From: Auxenochlorella pyrenoidosa
Taxonomy: Eukaryota > Chlorophyta > Trebouxiophyceae > Chlorellales > Chlorellaceae
Reading direction: 5' to 3'
DNA: 36,596 nucleotides
Assembly (NCBI GenBank): GCA_001430745.1
Contig: KQ481962.1
Coordinates: forward strand, 810,217 to 846,812
Position numbers and translations under genes: made by a program
Shown here: one piece after another, positions 10,252-20,229 of the stretch
Position numbering within the stretch: the first letter of the stretch is position 1
Layout of the letters: the number at the start of each line of letters is the position of its first letter
The notes under the pieces: model-generated
Databases searched by the model: none
What the model saw: the letters and a program-made list of their open reading frames with translations, nothing else
What the model was told of the DNA's origin: nothing

Positions 10252-11661
10252 CTAGCTGCCGCCGCGCTCGCTGCTGCCTGCCGCATGCGCCTGCATCCCC
10301 AACTGCGCTGCCAGGCCGGGGAAGTGGCGCGGGAACCAGCCATCGTTTGCGCGCGCCCAGCTCATGAAGGAGGCGTCTGCAGCGGGCAGGGGAAGCAGTG
10401 AGGAGGGCTTGAGATGCCGCAAATGGACACCAGGGCGGCCACGACAGCGTGCATCCAGCGAGTGACTGCCAGGAGGGTGTCTCTGCAGGCATGAAAGTGC
10501 CTGGGGCTGGTTCGCAGCAGCAGCACCCACCTAGAATGGTGAAAAGATTGACGACCAACAGCTGGTACTGCACCGGCACGAGCTTGAAGTTGGCAGCCTG
10601 GGGGGTGGGGGGTGGGAGGAAGGCGGGGCGCGCGCGCGCAAGGCGCGCAGATTGCAGCGGCCCCGAGCATGCCCACACGTGAGGGGCGCAGCGCAAAGCG
10701 GAGAAAACTACTGCAGCCGGCAGATCCCCCAACCATTTGGACTGCATGCATAACCCTCGCCTACTGACGGGCAGCTCTTACGAGCACCCTGCGCCCACCT
10801 GCACCACCGGCCACACCGCCAGCTCGGCGCTGAAGGTGGGCCAGAAGTCTTTGCGCAGCTTTGCAGCAACCTCAGGCATGCCCCCGCCCTCCAGAACAGT
10901 CATGTAGCCAAAGTAGCCTGCAGCCCAGGGCCGGCGCCCCTCGGTTGAAGCAGTAGCGGTCTGCTGCTCTACAAACTTTTCACTGGGTTGTCAGCCCTCG
11001 CAGAGCGACCGGCAACTGCTGCTGCTTCTGCCGCTGCATGGGAATGCTGGCGGCAAGGCGCACCTGCAACGTGGACCGGTCCGAAGATGGCTGTGTCTGC
11101 CACCACCTGGACGAGCAGGGTGGAGCAGAGGGAGGGCGCTGGGGCACCTTGGAAAGGCTCCTCATGCCCTGTTGCTGCCGCGCATGTCAGGTGCTGCTGC
11201 CCACAACCTAGTTGACCGGCGCCCCAGACACACACACACCCCTGCCGCTCACCTTGCCGCCCACAAACGCCAGGGTGCCGGGCCTGAACAGCGCCCGCGC
11301 GGCTCTGTCCAGCCCAAGGTACCAAGCATGCCCCACGGGCCCTATGAATGCGGCGCCGTAGGCTGCGGTCATCGCGCAGCGCCGCGCATCAAAGGGGCCC
11401 TTCTCAAAGCGCTGCGCCAGCACGTCCCCAGCAGCCCTGCAGGCATGCCGGGGGAGGGTGGAGGGTGGGCCCACCGCTCCCTGCACAGGCGTGCCACCTG
11501 CCCTGGTTGTCGGGAACGCCCAAGCCCCTAGTGCCACGTGAGCAGCAGGCAATACCCGGCAATGCTTCTCACCACAGCGTGCCCGTGGTCACGATTTGCG
11601 TGCGCCAGGGGTGGCGCTGCAGTGCCGCCGAGTACAGCTGGAATACGCGGGCAAAAGGCAT
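10252..11661 (-). CDS. MPV17: Mpv17/PMP22-family integral membrane protein
   Basis: Six exons on the minus strand, 11661-11573, 11436-11253, 11106-11064, 10917-10799, 10597-10531 and 10376-10252, join in phase to 208 residues, the usual length of the family. The start MPFARVFQLYSAALQRHPWR and GTLWAAGDVLAQRFE match the conserved N-terminal layout (Y-x-x-x-L-x-x-x-P, then G-D-x-x-x-Q). The family signature is present late: FWPTFSAELAVWPVVQAANF, then VPVQYQLLVVN and SFMSWARAND. Four membrane-spanning segments are expected. Family members form small channels or carriers in the inner mitochondrial or peroxisomal membrane. The substrate and organelle cannot be read from the sequence. It is head-to-head with the EF-hand gene. 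Confidence 0.9.
11228..11239. repeat. (CA)6 microsatellite in Mpv17 intron 2
   Basis: A short clean CA tract lies just after the donor of intron 2, read as GT on the transcribed strand. Confidence 0.7.
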
Positions 11662-12093
11662 CACGCGGCGGGCCAGAAGCTGGCGGTGGCGGCAGCGGCA
11701 GGTGTCAAGGGCTGGGCGGTCGGCGCGGGCAGCACTGCTCTCTCAGGCCGTTGATCGGCTGCCAAGTTTGCTGAAAGCTAGGGGAGGGAAGCTCACATGC
11801 AGCAATGGCAGTAGCCCACGGGCTCACGAACAGAGGGCTGTGTGCACCTCTGAAATTGATGACAGTAGAAACGACGAGATGGGCGCGAATAGCATCTTGC
11901 AGATGCGTCATCGGCGCGCCCGAGCTGTCATCTTGGTTGGAAGGCCCAGCGCTGTTTTGTCGCCCTTTGCGTTCCTTTCTCTCCCCAGTTTCGGTCAGCA
12001 CTCCTTGATCCAACCAGCCGTCCCGGTCTTCCAGCCAGCTCGGCAGTCAGGCAGCGACAGTTTCAGCCTTGCCTGGGCCGCGGCGGCGCGCCG
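11662..12093. promoter_or_regulatory. Shared divergent upstream region, Mpv17 / calcineurin-B genes
   Basis: 432 bp lie between the two opposite start codons. No TATA box, tRNA or clear operator was recognised. Both genes must take their promoters and 5' UTRs from this stretch. Confidence 0.5.
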
Positions 12094-13082
12094 ATGGGCA
12101 ATCTGCAGAGCCTGGACAACCGCCAGGCGGGGCTGAGCAAGGCGGAGCTCGAGCGCATGGAGCGCAGGTGGGTGGGCAGGCGGGGGGTGGAGCGGTGCAG
12201 GCGCCACCAGACAAGCCCACTCCTGAGCATGCCAGCGCCTGCTGAACATGATGCCCCTGCTGCTGCGTGCCATGATTGGCATTATGAACGTGCGACAAGG
12301 CAGCGCTGGCGAGCTGTCACTCGCGCATCACCTGCTGCGGCCACGCCTGCCCGTGCCGTCATCGCAGGCTCAAGCGGCTGGGGCGCGGCGAGAAGGAGCT
12401 GGCGCGCTCCGACTTCCAGATGATCCCCGAGCTGGCGGGCAACCCCTTCCTGCCCCGCATCTTCGAGATGTACGACACCGACGGCGACGGCTACATGGGC
12501 GCCGCCGACCTGCGGGCGCTGCTGGAGAGCCTGACGCGGCTGGCCAACGAGGAGGAGCGGTACCACTGTGAGCCGCCGCTGCCGCCCCTGCTGGCGTGGA
12601 GCGACAGTGTTCCGTGTTGTTGATGTGATGCCAGAATGGAGAGGAGGCCGACTTCATGATTGCCTTTAGTCTGGGCGTCAGCGGCACTCATCCAACCGCT
12701 GCCATTTCAGGCAACCTCCCTGAAGTAGCGGGGTGCATCCGCCGCACCGGCGTGCCTCCCGCCTACCTTACACCCGCCCAGGTGGCCTGCGGATCCACTC
12801 CAGTGCACGCGCCCCTCCCCCTCCCCACCCCTACCCCCACCCCTGTCAGTCGCCTTCCGCATCTACGATGCCGACGACGACGGCTTTGTCTCGCGCGCCG
12901 ACCTGCTGCGCCAGCTGACAGCCACCAACCGACGCGGCCTGAGCAGCGGGCAGCTGGAGCAGATAGTGAGCCACACGCTGGCGGCGTACGATGCGGACGG
13001 CGACGGGCAGCTGTCGTTCCAGGAGTTTCGCGCGCTGCTCAGCGCTTCGTCCACCGAGCGCAACAAGTCGCTGGCATTTTGA
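12094..13082 (+). CDS. CNB: Calcineurin-B-like EF-hand calcium sensor
   Basis: Exons 12094-12167, 12368-12567 and 12850-13082 join to 168 residues, the size of calcineurin B. The N-terminus MGNLQS fits an N-myristoylation site, as in CNB. EF-hand loops are visible at residues 61-72 (DTDGDGYMGAAD), 98-109 (DADDDGFVSRAD) and 139-150 (DADGDGQLSFQE). FAFRIYDADDDG closely parallels the CNB sequence around its third loop. The first EF-hand is degenerate: RLKRLGRGEKELARSDF is one residue short and lacks the acidic ligands. Loops 2 and 3 have Asp, not Glu, at position 12, which often lowers Ca2+ affinity. The role is probably the regulatory subunit of a Ca2+-dependent phosphatase or a CBL-type kinase partner; sequence alone does not decide. 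Confidence 0.85.
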
Positions 13083-13700
13083 TATGCCCTGGCCGCCCTG
13101 TGCCCACCAAGGTCTAGGAGCTGCCGCCTGTGCGTGCCAGACCTCTCAGCACCCTCCCCTGTACCATCACTGACCCCGTTTGCTGCTTGAATTGCTGCTT
13201 GAATTAGTCACGTTGAGAGAATCGCTGCGCTCCTGCCTCGCTACCACTTCTGCTTGCTCTGCTCTCCTGCCAATCGACCCTCGGATTGTTATGAACTTAT
13301 GCCCTCATTGACGCATGCTCCCCTGCAAGGCAGAGCACCCTCTTTCCCAGTCAGTCATCTGGAGGGGGGGGCGCATGTTACATCGCGGCAGCAGCATGCC
13401 GTGCGGAAAAAGTGCTGGTCAGCCCAGACCAAGCTTGCTGAAGGAGGCAGTTCCCAGGTGGTAAACAGAGAGCCAGGTTGGCAGGCACTTTCCCAGAGTG
13501 CACCTGCCCAATGCAACAGATCGGCAGTCAGGTGAAGGAATCAGCAGTGGAAGCAAACGACTGGCAAATGATGAGGGGCAACGGAACATGGAAGCTGGTG
13601 TTGCGTGCAGAAAGTCTTGCCTTGCTTGGAGCCAAATGAGGCCATCCACAGACGTGTAATCCACAGCGAGATGCAAGCAACGATGTTACAAGGTGGTTGC
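13083..13700. other. Tail-to-tail 3' UTR region, CNB / KRE6-like genes
   Basis: No gene is recognised. On the minus strand, TGTAA lies at 13378-13382 (about 320 nt past the KRE6-like stop) and at 13686-13690 (only 10 nt past it); the first is the more likely poly(A) signal. A short direct repeat of TTGCTGCTTGAA occurs around 13180-13206. No TGTAA was found for the CNB gene. Confidence 0.5.
13378..13382 (-). terminator. TGTAA poly(A) signal for the KRE6-like gene
   Basis: TTACA on the + strand, TGTAA on the minus strand, about 320 nt downstream of the stop codon. Assigned by motif and position. Confidence 0.45.
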
Positions 13701-16700
13701 CTAGCCAGCAAGGGTGCTGCCCGGAGCTGCCGGGCTGCCAGGCTTCGCCCCCCTTGGGGTGGTGCTGTTTGCGTTGAAGACCACACCGGAGAAGATGCCC
13801 TGGTAGGTGGTCCCGTCTGGCAGGTCGCCCATCACGCTCGTCCGGTTCCAGCCGCTGGGTTGCTGCGCAGACAGTGTGGGGGCATGGGCAGGCGGGTGCA
13901 GCGCTCGGCAAACCTGTCGCGTGCCGCCACTGGTGTGGCACAAAACAGGCGAGGGAGCAGCGCTGCGTGGCGCGGCGCCGGTACCCTTTTAACAAGCAGC
14001 TCGCTTCCAGCCGGGGCCGGGGTGGCGGCTCACCTTGAAGGTGCACACAGGGCCAAAATAGGGGTTCCACACCTGCAGAGCAGTGTGGGGCGGAGACAGG
14101 GTGGTCTGTAGGGCTGTCCCTTGAGAGAGGGACGAGGGCCGACAGCAGCCGCCCGGCCATGTGTATGGACCACAGCCATGCTCCGATGCCCTTGGAGGGC
14201 ACCCGCCAGGTGTTGGAGGCCCCGCAGCTCACCCAAGCGCCGCAGGCCGGCTCGGCGGCGCACAGCTGGCAGCAGTCCTGGGGGCTGGTCACGTTTTGCT
14301 TCTGCACCGCAAAGCCGTCGGGGCCAAGCAGGTCGCCGCCCTTGTACTCGTACCTTGGGGGGTGGGGTGGGGTGTGTGTGGGGGGGAGGGGCGTAGCCCA
14401 GCAGGGTCAGCAGGCTTAGCACGCTCAGCCCTCGGCAGCAACACTAAGCTACAGCAAGCAGGCGCACAGCAGCGCGCCATGCAGCCGACTGCGAACCATC
14501 ATTCCCATCGAGCAGGGTCGGTGGAACACTATGTGCTCGAGCCTGTCGGCTGCCTGGCCAGCGCCTCACCCCCACTCGCTCTTGCAGTAGGGCAGCTGCT
14601 CGCAGACGTCGGGGATGAGCGCATCGTCCTCCCTGTCGATGATGTAGGTGTCACGCTTGCTGCGGGCAGATGGGCAGACGAGGCAGCCCGCTCATGGCCG
14701 GTGCAGCGGGACGTTGTGCTCTCCCACAAAGGCCGACGGCAGGATGGCTCACGCTGCGCAGGCACGCCAGGGCAGCAGTCGTGCGCCCGATGCGCTCGGC
14801 GCGATGCGGGCGTGCCACCCGTTGGCAGGGAGGGGGCGCTGCCCAGCGGCAGGGCTGCGTGGCTGGGCGCGCGCCTCACCAGGCCAGGTACTGGGCGGTG
14901 GGGTAGTCGGGCGGGGAGCAGCCCAGGTTGATGCTGCCCTTGGGCTGGTACACACGCACATAGTCGATCTGCAGGACATGTGGAGGCGCGGGGCAGCCAG
15001 GGTTTGGCGCGGGCCAGCACGAGAAGGCGCGCAGCGGGGCATGCTTGACAGGCGGGGTGTGTGGGCGCGATGGGCGCCGCCTCTGTGCAGTGGCATCGAT
15101 GAGTGGCTGCACGGGCCGCATGCGGTGCAGGTGGCACCCGCGCCCAGCTTGCCTTGTAGTTGGAGGGGAAGGGCAGGCGGTCAATGTCCACCTTGGTGAA
15201 GTTGTCTGCAGTGTGGAGTAGGGGTGCAGTCGCGTTTGGGGAGCCGGCCGTGTGCAGCAGACAGCAGCGACCGGGGTGGAGCAGCTGCGGTGGACCCTAG
15301 CAGGTATGGCTGTGCCAGCACCTGCCAGCACCTGCCCCAGGGCTGCAACTCACTTGACATTGCAAAGTTCAGGATGATTGCCATGGCTGCAGGAACAGCC
15401 AGGGAATGGGGGTGGAGGATGGGTGGGTGGGGGTGGGGGGCAACAGCATGAAAGAAAGGTGTCGGGCCTTCTGTCGGGTGGGCAATGCACGCGGCATCAG
15501 GCCAAGCTGCACGCAGCGGGGCGTGGGCGACGCGCCAGCAGAAGCAGCGACAGCCCTGCCCAACGCCCTCTCACCTTCCACCGGGATGAGCCGCTCCCCC
15601 ACTTCGTAGGTGCCGTTGGTCTGGGCACGCCCCACGGTGGAGTTGACTTCGTAGACGAGAACATCTGAGGGGAGGGAGGGGGCCCAGGGCAGGGTGTTGC
15701 ATGCGCATGCGCGCGGCCGCACGCTGCATGGCCCCCCTCCTGCTCCTGCCCCCGTGCCTGCCCTTGCTTCTGTGTTGTTGCTCCACTACAATGTTCTCAC
15801 CGTCGATGTACCAGCGGATGTACTCCTTGGGCCGCCAGTCCTGCAGGCCACGCACAGGCGCAAGAGGAGGCGCGGCCGGCGTGACGGCAGCGGGCGCGGC
15901 TTGACGCAGGGAGCCAATGGGTTGATGACACGCGTGAGTTATCTGGCAGCCTGCCCTCGCTGGAAATGGAGCGTTATCTTGGGGCCTGGCCCGTGGAACC
16001 CCCGCCCCGAGCCGCCTCACCAGGCCAAACTTGTGGTAGGTGGCGTTGGGGTTGCGCTCGTAAAAATTCTCCTGCAGGGTGGCCATGACACTGACAGAGT
16101 CCTGCACAGCATTGCCCGGCCTGCAGGCATGGTGCGGGGCAACAAGATGGGATCAGGCCGGCAGGGCAGGGGCGAGGCCACGTTGGGCCAGGCGAGGTGG
16201 CGGCGGAACTCTGGCATGCTCGCGGCCACCAACAGCAGATCGCGCTGCAACGCGGCCCGTAGCGTGCGCGCCTGATGTTGTCTATCAGGCACCTGCAATC
16301 CAAGGGGAGAGGGAAGGGCAGTCAGTGCGCAGGGCCCTGGGCTGAGCGGGCTCCTCAGCTGGGCGGCCAGGCAGCCGCGCGGCCCATGCGCAGCGCCTGC
16401 ACGCCTGCAGCGGCCCTCCAGCTCACATGCGGTTCATCTGCTGCAGCGTCTGGTTGAAGCCGTCGGCGTACACGCCCTGCCAGAAGGTGGCGTGCGTGTA
16501 CATGCCCTCTGGGGGGGGTGGGGTGGGGTGGTGGGGGGGGGGGTTAACAAGCTTGTGGGAGCGGTTTTGTGCGTCGCCCCACCGCCCGCCCCAGCCATGC
16601 CACTGTCCAGGCACAAGCCTCATGCCAGGTGCTACACGACGTGCCGGCATGCCGGCCCAGCAAGGCAGGCTTGGCAGCGCGCGGAGGTGGTGGGCGCTTA

Positions 16701-19700
16701 AGGGCATGGCAGCGCATGCAGGCTGGGTGCATGGCTCTGCCACGGGATGCCAACTCACTGAGGGGCGAGCCGGGCGCGTTGATCCCTTCCTGGGGCAGGA
16801 ACATGCCTGCAGCGGGGGCACAGGTGCGGGGATGGATGGCTCAGGGGCAGGGGGAGGCGACGATTCACCAAGGGCTCGCAGCGAGCAGGGCAGGAAAAGT
16901 GCTGTGCGGCTTCTTCTCTGCCGGGCACCCAGGAAGTGTGGGGTGGGCCCGAATGCATTCAGAGGTTTGCTACCCGCCCCCAGGGTGCCCCCGGGATTCA
17001 CGCAGGCCGGGCATGGGGTTCGGCCGGTGCCCCTGGCACGCACCCGGGCCCAGGGGCCCCTGGCCCTGGCAGTCCCCATCCTGCATGGGGTCTGTCGCGG
17101 AGCAGCACTGCTGGCAGCAGTTGTTGGGGTCCATCCAAGTGGTGCCGTTGGGCAGCAGGGGGCCCAGCTGCGGGGTGGGGTGGGGCACGAGTAAGCAGAT
17201 CGATACGTGCACACGCCATGCTGGGGGTGTGTTCATGCCAGGTACTGAACCGCACCGCGGGGAGCGTGCTCCGCCTGTGCCGCTGCCTGCGTGCACGCCA
17301 TGCGGGGTGGAGGCTGCAGGAGTGCGAGCTTGCTAATGCCCATCCCCGCTCCCTTGCGTTCATGGCCGCAGCTCGCAAGGGAGCGGGGATGGGCGTTGGG
17401 AGGTGGGGTCGACGGCGGCAAGGGGTTCACCTGCAGCGTCATGGAGTTGAAGGCCATGGGCTTCTGGCCGGGCAAGCCGCCGATGGGGGTGCCCAGCGGG
17501 ATGGGTGCAAAGCCGTTGGACTCGTTCAGGCTGGAGGGCACCCTGCGGGTGTTGGGCAGGGCAGCGGGCGCACTGGGGGCGAGGATTGCAATCGGCCGCG
17601 GGTAGTGCGCAGGCGATGCCCTTGCACGCGCTGCCAGGGCACGGCCTTGCTTCATTGCCCCTCACACCGGGCCCCGGCCGGCTCACTTCATCTCGACGAT
17701 GTCAATCTCGGGGGCGCCGCGCCCCACGTTGGGCAGCAGCCCATACTTGCTGCGGTCCCAGTCGGTGTCGTTGCAGGCGGTGATGAGCTGGGGGGTGTTG
17801 GCGCCCGGGAGGTCCGTGCCCGACGCGTCGCCGCCACAGCTGCAGGGTTGGTAGCGCACGAGACTTTAGAGGCTAACCAGCAAAATTATTGGAGGTGCAG
17901 AGCCGGCCTGGGTGCGGAGCCAGCTGGTAGCAGCAGGCAGTCTTTCAGAACTGTCGGCCCATGTTGTCACCTGGAGTAAGAATATGGCCAGACCCCGCCG
18001 GTGGACTTCATAAAGCCGGGCCGACCCAGGTTACCCTGCCGAGGAGGCGGGGGAAAGGTTGCGCAGGCAGGGATGAGTCGCTGAGGGCTCCGCCGGGCGC
18101 ATGGCCGCGCTGCCTCCTGGCTCCCCCGCACTTCTTGCCGATGCGTGATCTTCCTTCCCACACGCGAGGCACGTGAGCGGGTCGCCCCTCACCATGAGCC
18201 AGAAGGCGGGCCAGAAGCCGGAGATGAAGTGGTCGCCAGGGAACATCAGGCTAGCCTCGACATACCCACCCGTGAAGCTGCACAGGGGGATGCGAAGGGG
18301 GATGCAGCGGGGTGGCGCGCCTTTGCAGGCGGCTGCAGCAGGGAGCAACACGGCAGGGCTGCCACAGCATGACAGAGCACAGCACAGCATGGCGCTGTAG
18401 CTCGGGCGCTGCTCTGGCGTGTGCGTGAAGCCCAAGCGCTTTGCTGCATCCCGTTGTGCCACGGGTGCGCCCCGGACAGCGCCTCACCAGAACTTGTTCC
18501 TGCACACAAGGCACGCCACAATGGATGCACATGTAAGAAGCTGGCATTGTGTCTTCCTGTTGTTAGAGCTTCCTTACGTCAGCATGGGGCTGGCTGCAGC
18601 CTGCTGCGGCCTGCCCAGGTGCACGCCTGCAGCAATGCCTGCCAATGCTGGCCATCCCTCTGGGCTGCCTGCCACCCTCGACACAGACTGACAGCACGCA
18701 CCCACACCAGCGTGCATCCGCCTCACCAGGAGGAGAAGAACCCGCTGGTGTAGTTCTTGGTGACGTTCCAGACCTCGCCCTGGGGGCGCTGGACGGGCGC
18801 ATACGTCGTGTTGGGCGCCACCTGCTCCATCGTGATGACCGCCGAGCCGTTGGCGGTGGTGACCTGCGCATGCGGCGGGGCCAGAGTCGGGCGCGCGCTT
18901 GCTGCCGTTGGTGCCTGGCGTCCCGGCAGGAAGGCGGGTGCGGGGCCGCTGCCGCTCCTCCAATCGCCGCTGCAGCAGCCGTCAGGGTTTTGGGTCTAAG
19001 CGCTGCCCCGCCCACCTGCTCGGGCCGGTAGATCTCCATGTCTTCTGTCCCAGCATACCTGCATCCACGCAGGGGGCATCCACGACCCCGTCTCAGGCCA
19101 TGTGGCGTCGGCTTGCTTGTGCACCCCTGAGCCCTGAGCCCCTGGCTGCCTACCCCCTGGGCAGCCGCCGCCGGCCCTGCCCGCCCAGCGCACCACATCT
19201 TGCTGGCCGTCCACTTCGGGTCGCCGGCAGAGACGTCAAAGGACCGGCCGGCCTTGTCAAACTCGTCGCTAAACACCAGCTGCATGTCCTCCAGCACCAG
19301 AGGGGGCAGCAGGTTGCCGCCGGCGTCGGTGCCGGGGATGCAGTCGGTGTGGGTGGCCGAGGTGCACAGCTGCTTGGTGCAGGCATCGGCGGGGGTGGCT
19401 GCATCCACCCAGGAGGTGTCCACGCCCAGCGCGGCCAGCTGCTGCACGCACGCGCTTTGCTGCGAGCGCACAGCCGCGGGAGCGAGGGCCAGCAGCAAGG
19501 CGCCGCCTGCAAGGTGGGAGGCGGCGGTGGCTGCAAGGGTGGGCCTGGCAGTGGCGGCATGTCGGGGCCCCGGCCCATTGTGTAAAATTGCACAGTGTTC
19601 ACGCCGAGGCAGTGCTTGAAAAGCCAAGAGGCCTGTACTGCGCGTAACCTTTGGTCTCGACCCGGCCGACCCTTGCCCTCACTCACCCAGGAACAGGCTG

Positions 19701-19708
19701 GCCCGCAT
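13701..19708 (-). CDS. KRE6: SKN1/KRE6-type GH16 beta-glucan protein with C-terminal PAN-like domain
   Basis: Twenty-two minus-strand exons join in phase to 670 residues: 19708-19687, 19506-19194, 19058-19016, 18863-18727, 18499-18488, 18277-18193, 18035-17971, 17839-17687, 17542-17431, 17167-17044, 16806-16759, 16508-16427, 16120-16021, 15840-15801, 15664-15575, 15386-15354, 15205-15153, 14968-14880, 14659-14570, 14353-14233, 14072-14034, 13862-13701. A signal peptide (MRASLFLGGALLLALAPAA) is followed by Cys-rich sequence, VFSDEFD (85-91), WNKFCFTGG (172-), GNLGRPGF, and the GH16 catalytic motif EIDIVE (E270, D272, E275). IDYVRVYQPKGS near 511 ends the lectin-like fold. A PAN/Apple-like Cys module (DCCQLCAAEPACGAW) follows. 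Fungal relatives act in beta-1,6-glucan synthesis; here a secreted wall-glucan hydrolase or transglycosylase is inferred. Exon 10-11 borders are the least certain. Confidence 0.85.
14969..15152 (-). other. GC-AG intron (KRE6-like gene, intron 17)
   Basis: Donor AAG|GCAAGC, acceptor CTGCAG. The join gives LPFPSNYK-IDYVRVYQP, the expected last strands of the GH16 fold. Confidence 0.8.
17335..17397. repeat. 24-bp inverted repeat with 15-nt loop in an intron
   Basis: Arm 17335-17358 and arm 17374-17397 are reverse complements over 24 bp with a single T/G wobble position; the inner 21 bp are perfect. The loop is 17359-17373. It sits inside intron 9 (17168-17430) of the KRE6-like gene and does not touch the splice sites. 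It could be a foldback insertion, a small-RNA precursor or a splicing aid. Confidence 0.85.
18488..18499 (-). other. 12-nt micro-exon (exon 5 of the KRE6-like gene)
   Basis: GAACAAGTTCTG lies between TGTGCAG and GTGAGG. Flanking exons end and begin in phase 2, so it supplies the G of Trp, then Asn-Lys-Phe, then TG of Cys, restoring WNKFCFTGG, the conserved sequence of the SKN1/KRE6 family. Skipping it would keep the frame but delete four residues. Confidence 0.85.
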
Positions 19709-20229
19709 GCTTCCAAAGATCGACCAAAAGAGCTCACACAGATGCCACCACGGGTTGAACCAGCCCGCAGGAGCGGAAGGGAAGATGGTGCAGGTACAGG
19801 CGAGCTTTCAGCCCAGAAGTGCAGAATTGACAATTTGTGCGAGGTCATGCAGCACGTGGCCGTCAAGAGGCGCATACCCAGCAGATGGAAGAGCCGCCAG
19901 CCCAGCGCAGCGCGCAGTGGTGCCGCTGCCCCACTACAGTGTAGCGCCACTGTTTTCATGTGCTAGGCGTTCCTCAATTATCTATGCTGCATGCGGACGT
20001 GAGTTGACAGATAGTACCTCTGAACTAAGTGGGACGAGATGCAGCAAGCAAAGGGCCTTGCAGCACGCTCATACTGGGCTTCGCGCGACCCTACGATTAG
20101 TCCAGCTCTTACCAGGTATCATCCAGCCTGCCCTTGTGTGTTCACCTAGCATCAATCACAGCACGTCTAAGTAGAAGAAGAATTTCAAGCGCCTCACACT
20201 ACAAAACCCTCTGTCGCTGCTCCCCACGC
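19709..20229. other. KRE6-like promoter / 3' flank of the unknown gene
   Basis: 521 bases without a recognised gene. They should contain the KRE6-like promoter and 5' UTR (minus strand) and the 3' UTR of the gene ending at 20230. The segment around 19960-20030 is more AT-rich than average. No TGTAA was found. Confidence 0.45.

Noticed and set aside
13180..13206. Short direct repeat TTGCTGCTTGAA
   Set aside because: Two copies in a 3' UTR are within what chance or slippage gives; no further structure is attached.
16123..16298. A possible extra exon of the KRE6-like gene between exons 12 and 13
   Set aside because: An acceptor-like site and open frames exist here, but exon 12 (phase 2) joins exon 13 directly in phase, and the extra sequence has no counterpart in the family.
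16510..16545. G-run tracts on the + strand at 14354-14391, 15407-15440, 16510-16545 and 31226-31252
   Set aside because: On the transcribed minus strand these are C-rich tracts within introns, mostly next to acceptors (ordinary polypyrimidine tracts), so quadruplex formation in RNA is not expected.
16936..17979. A 347-codon open frame on the + strand
   Set aside because: Antisense to exons 7-10 of the KRE6-like gene, whose reading contains the catalytic EIDIVE motif.
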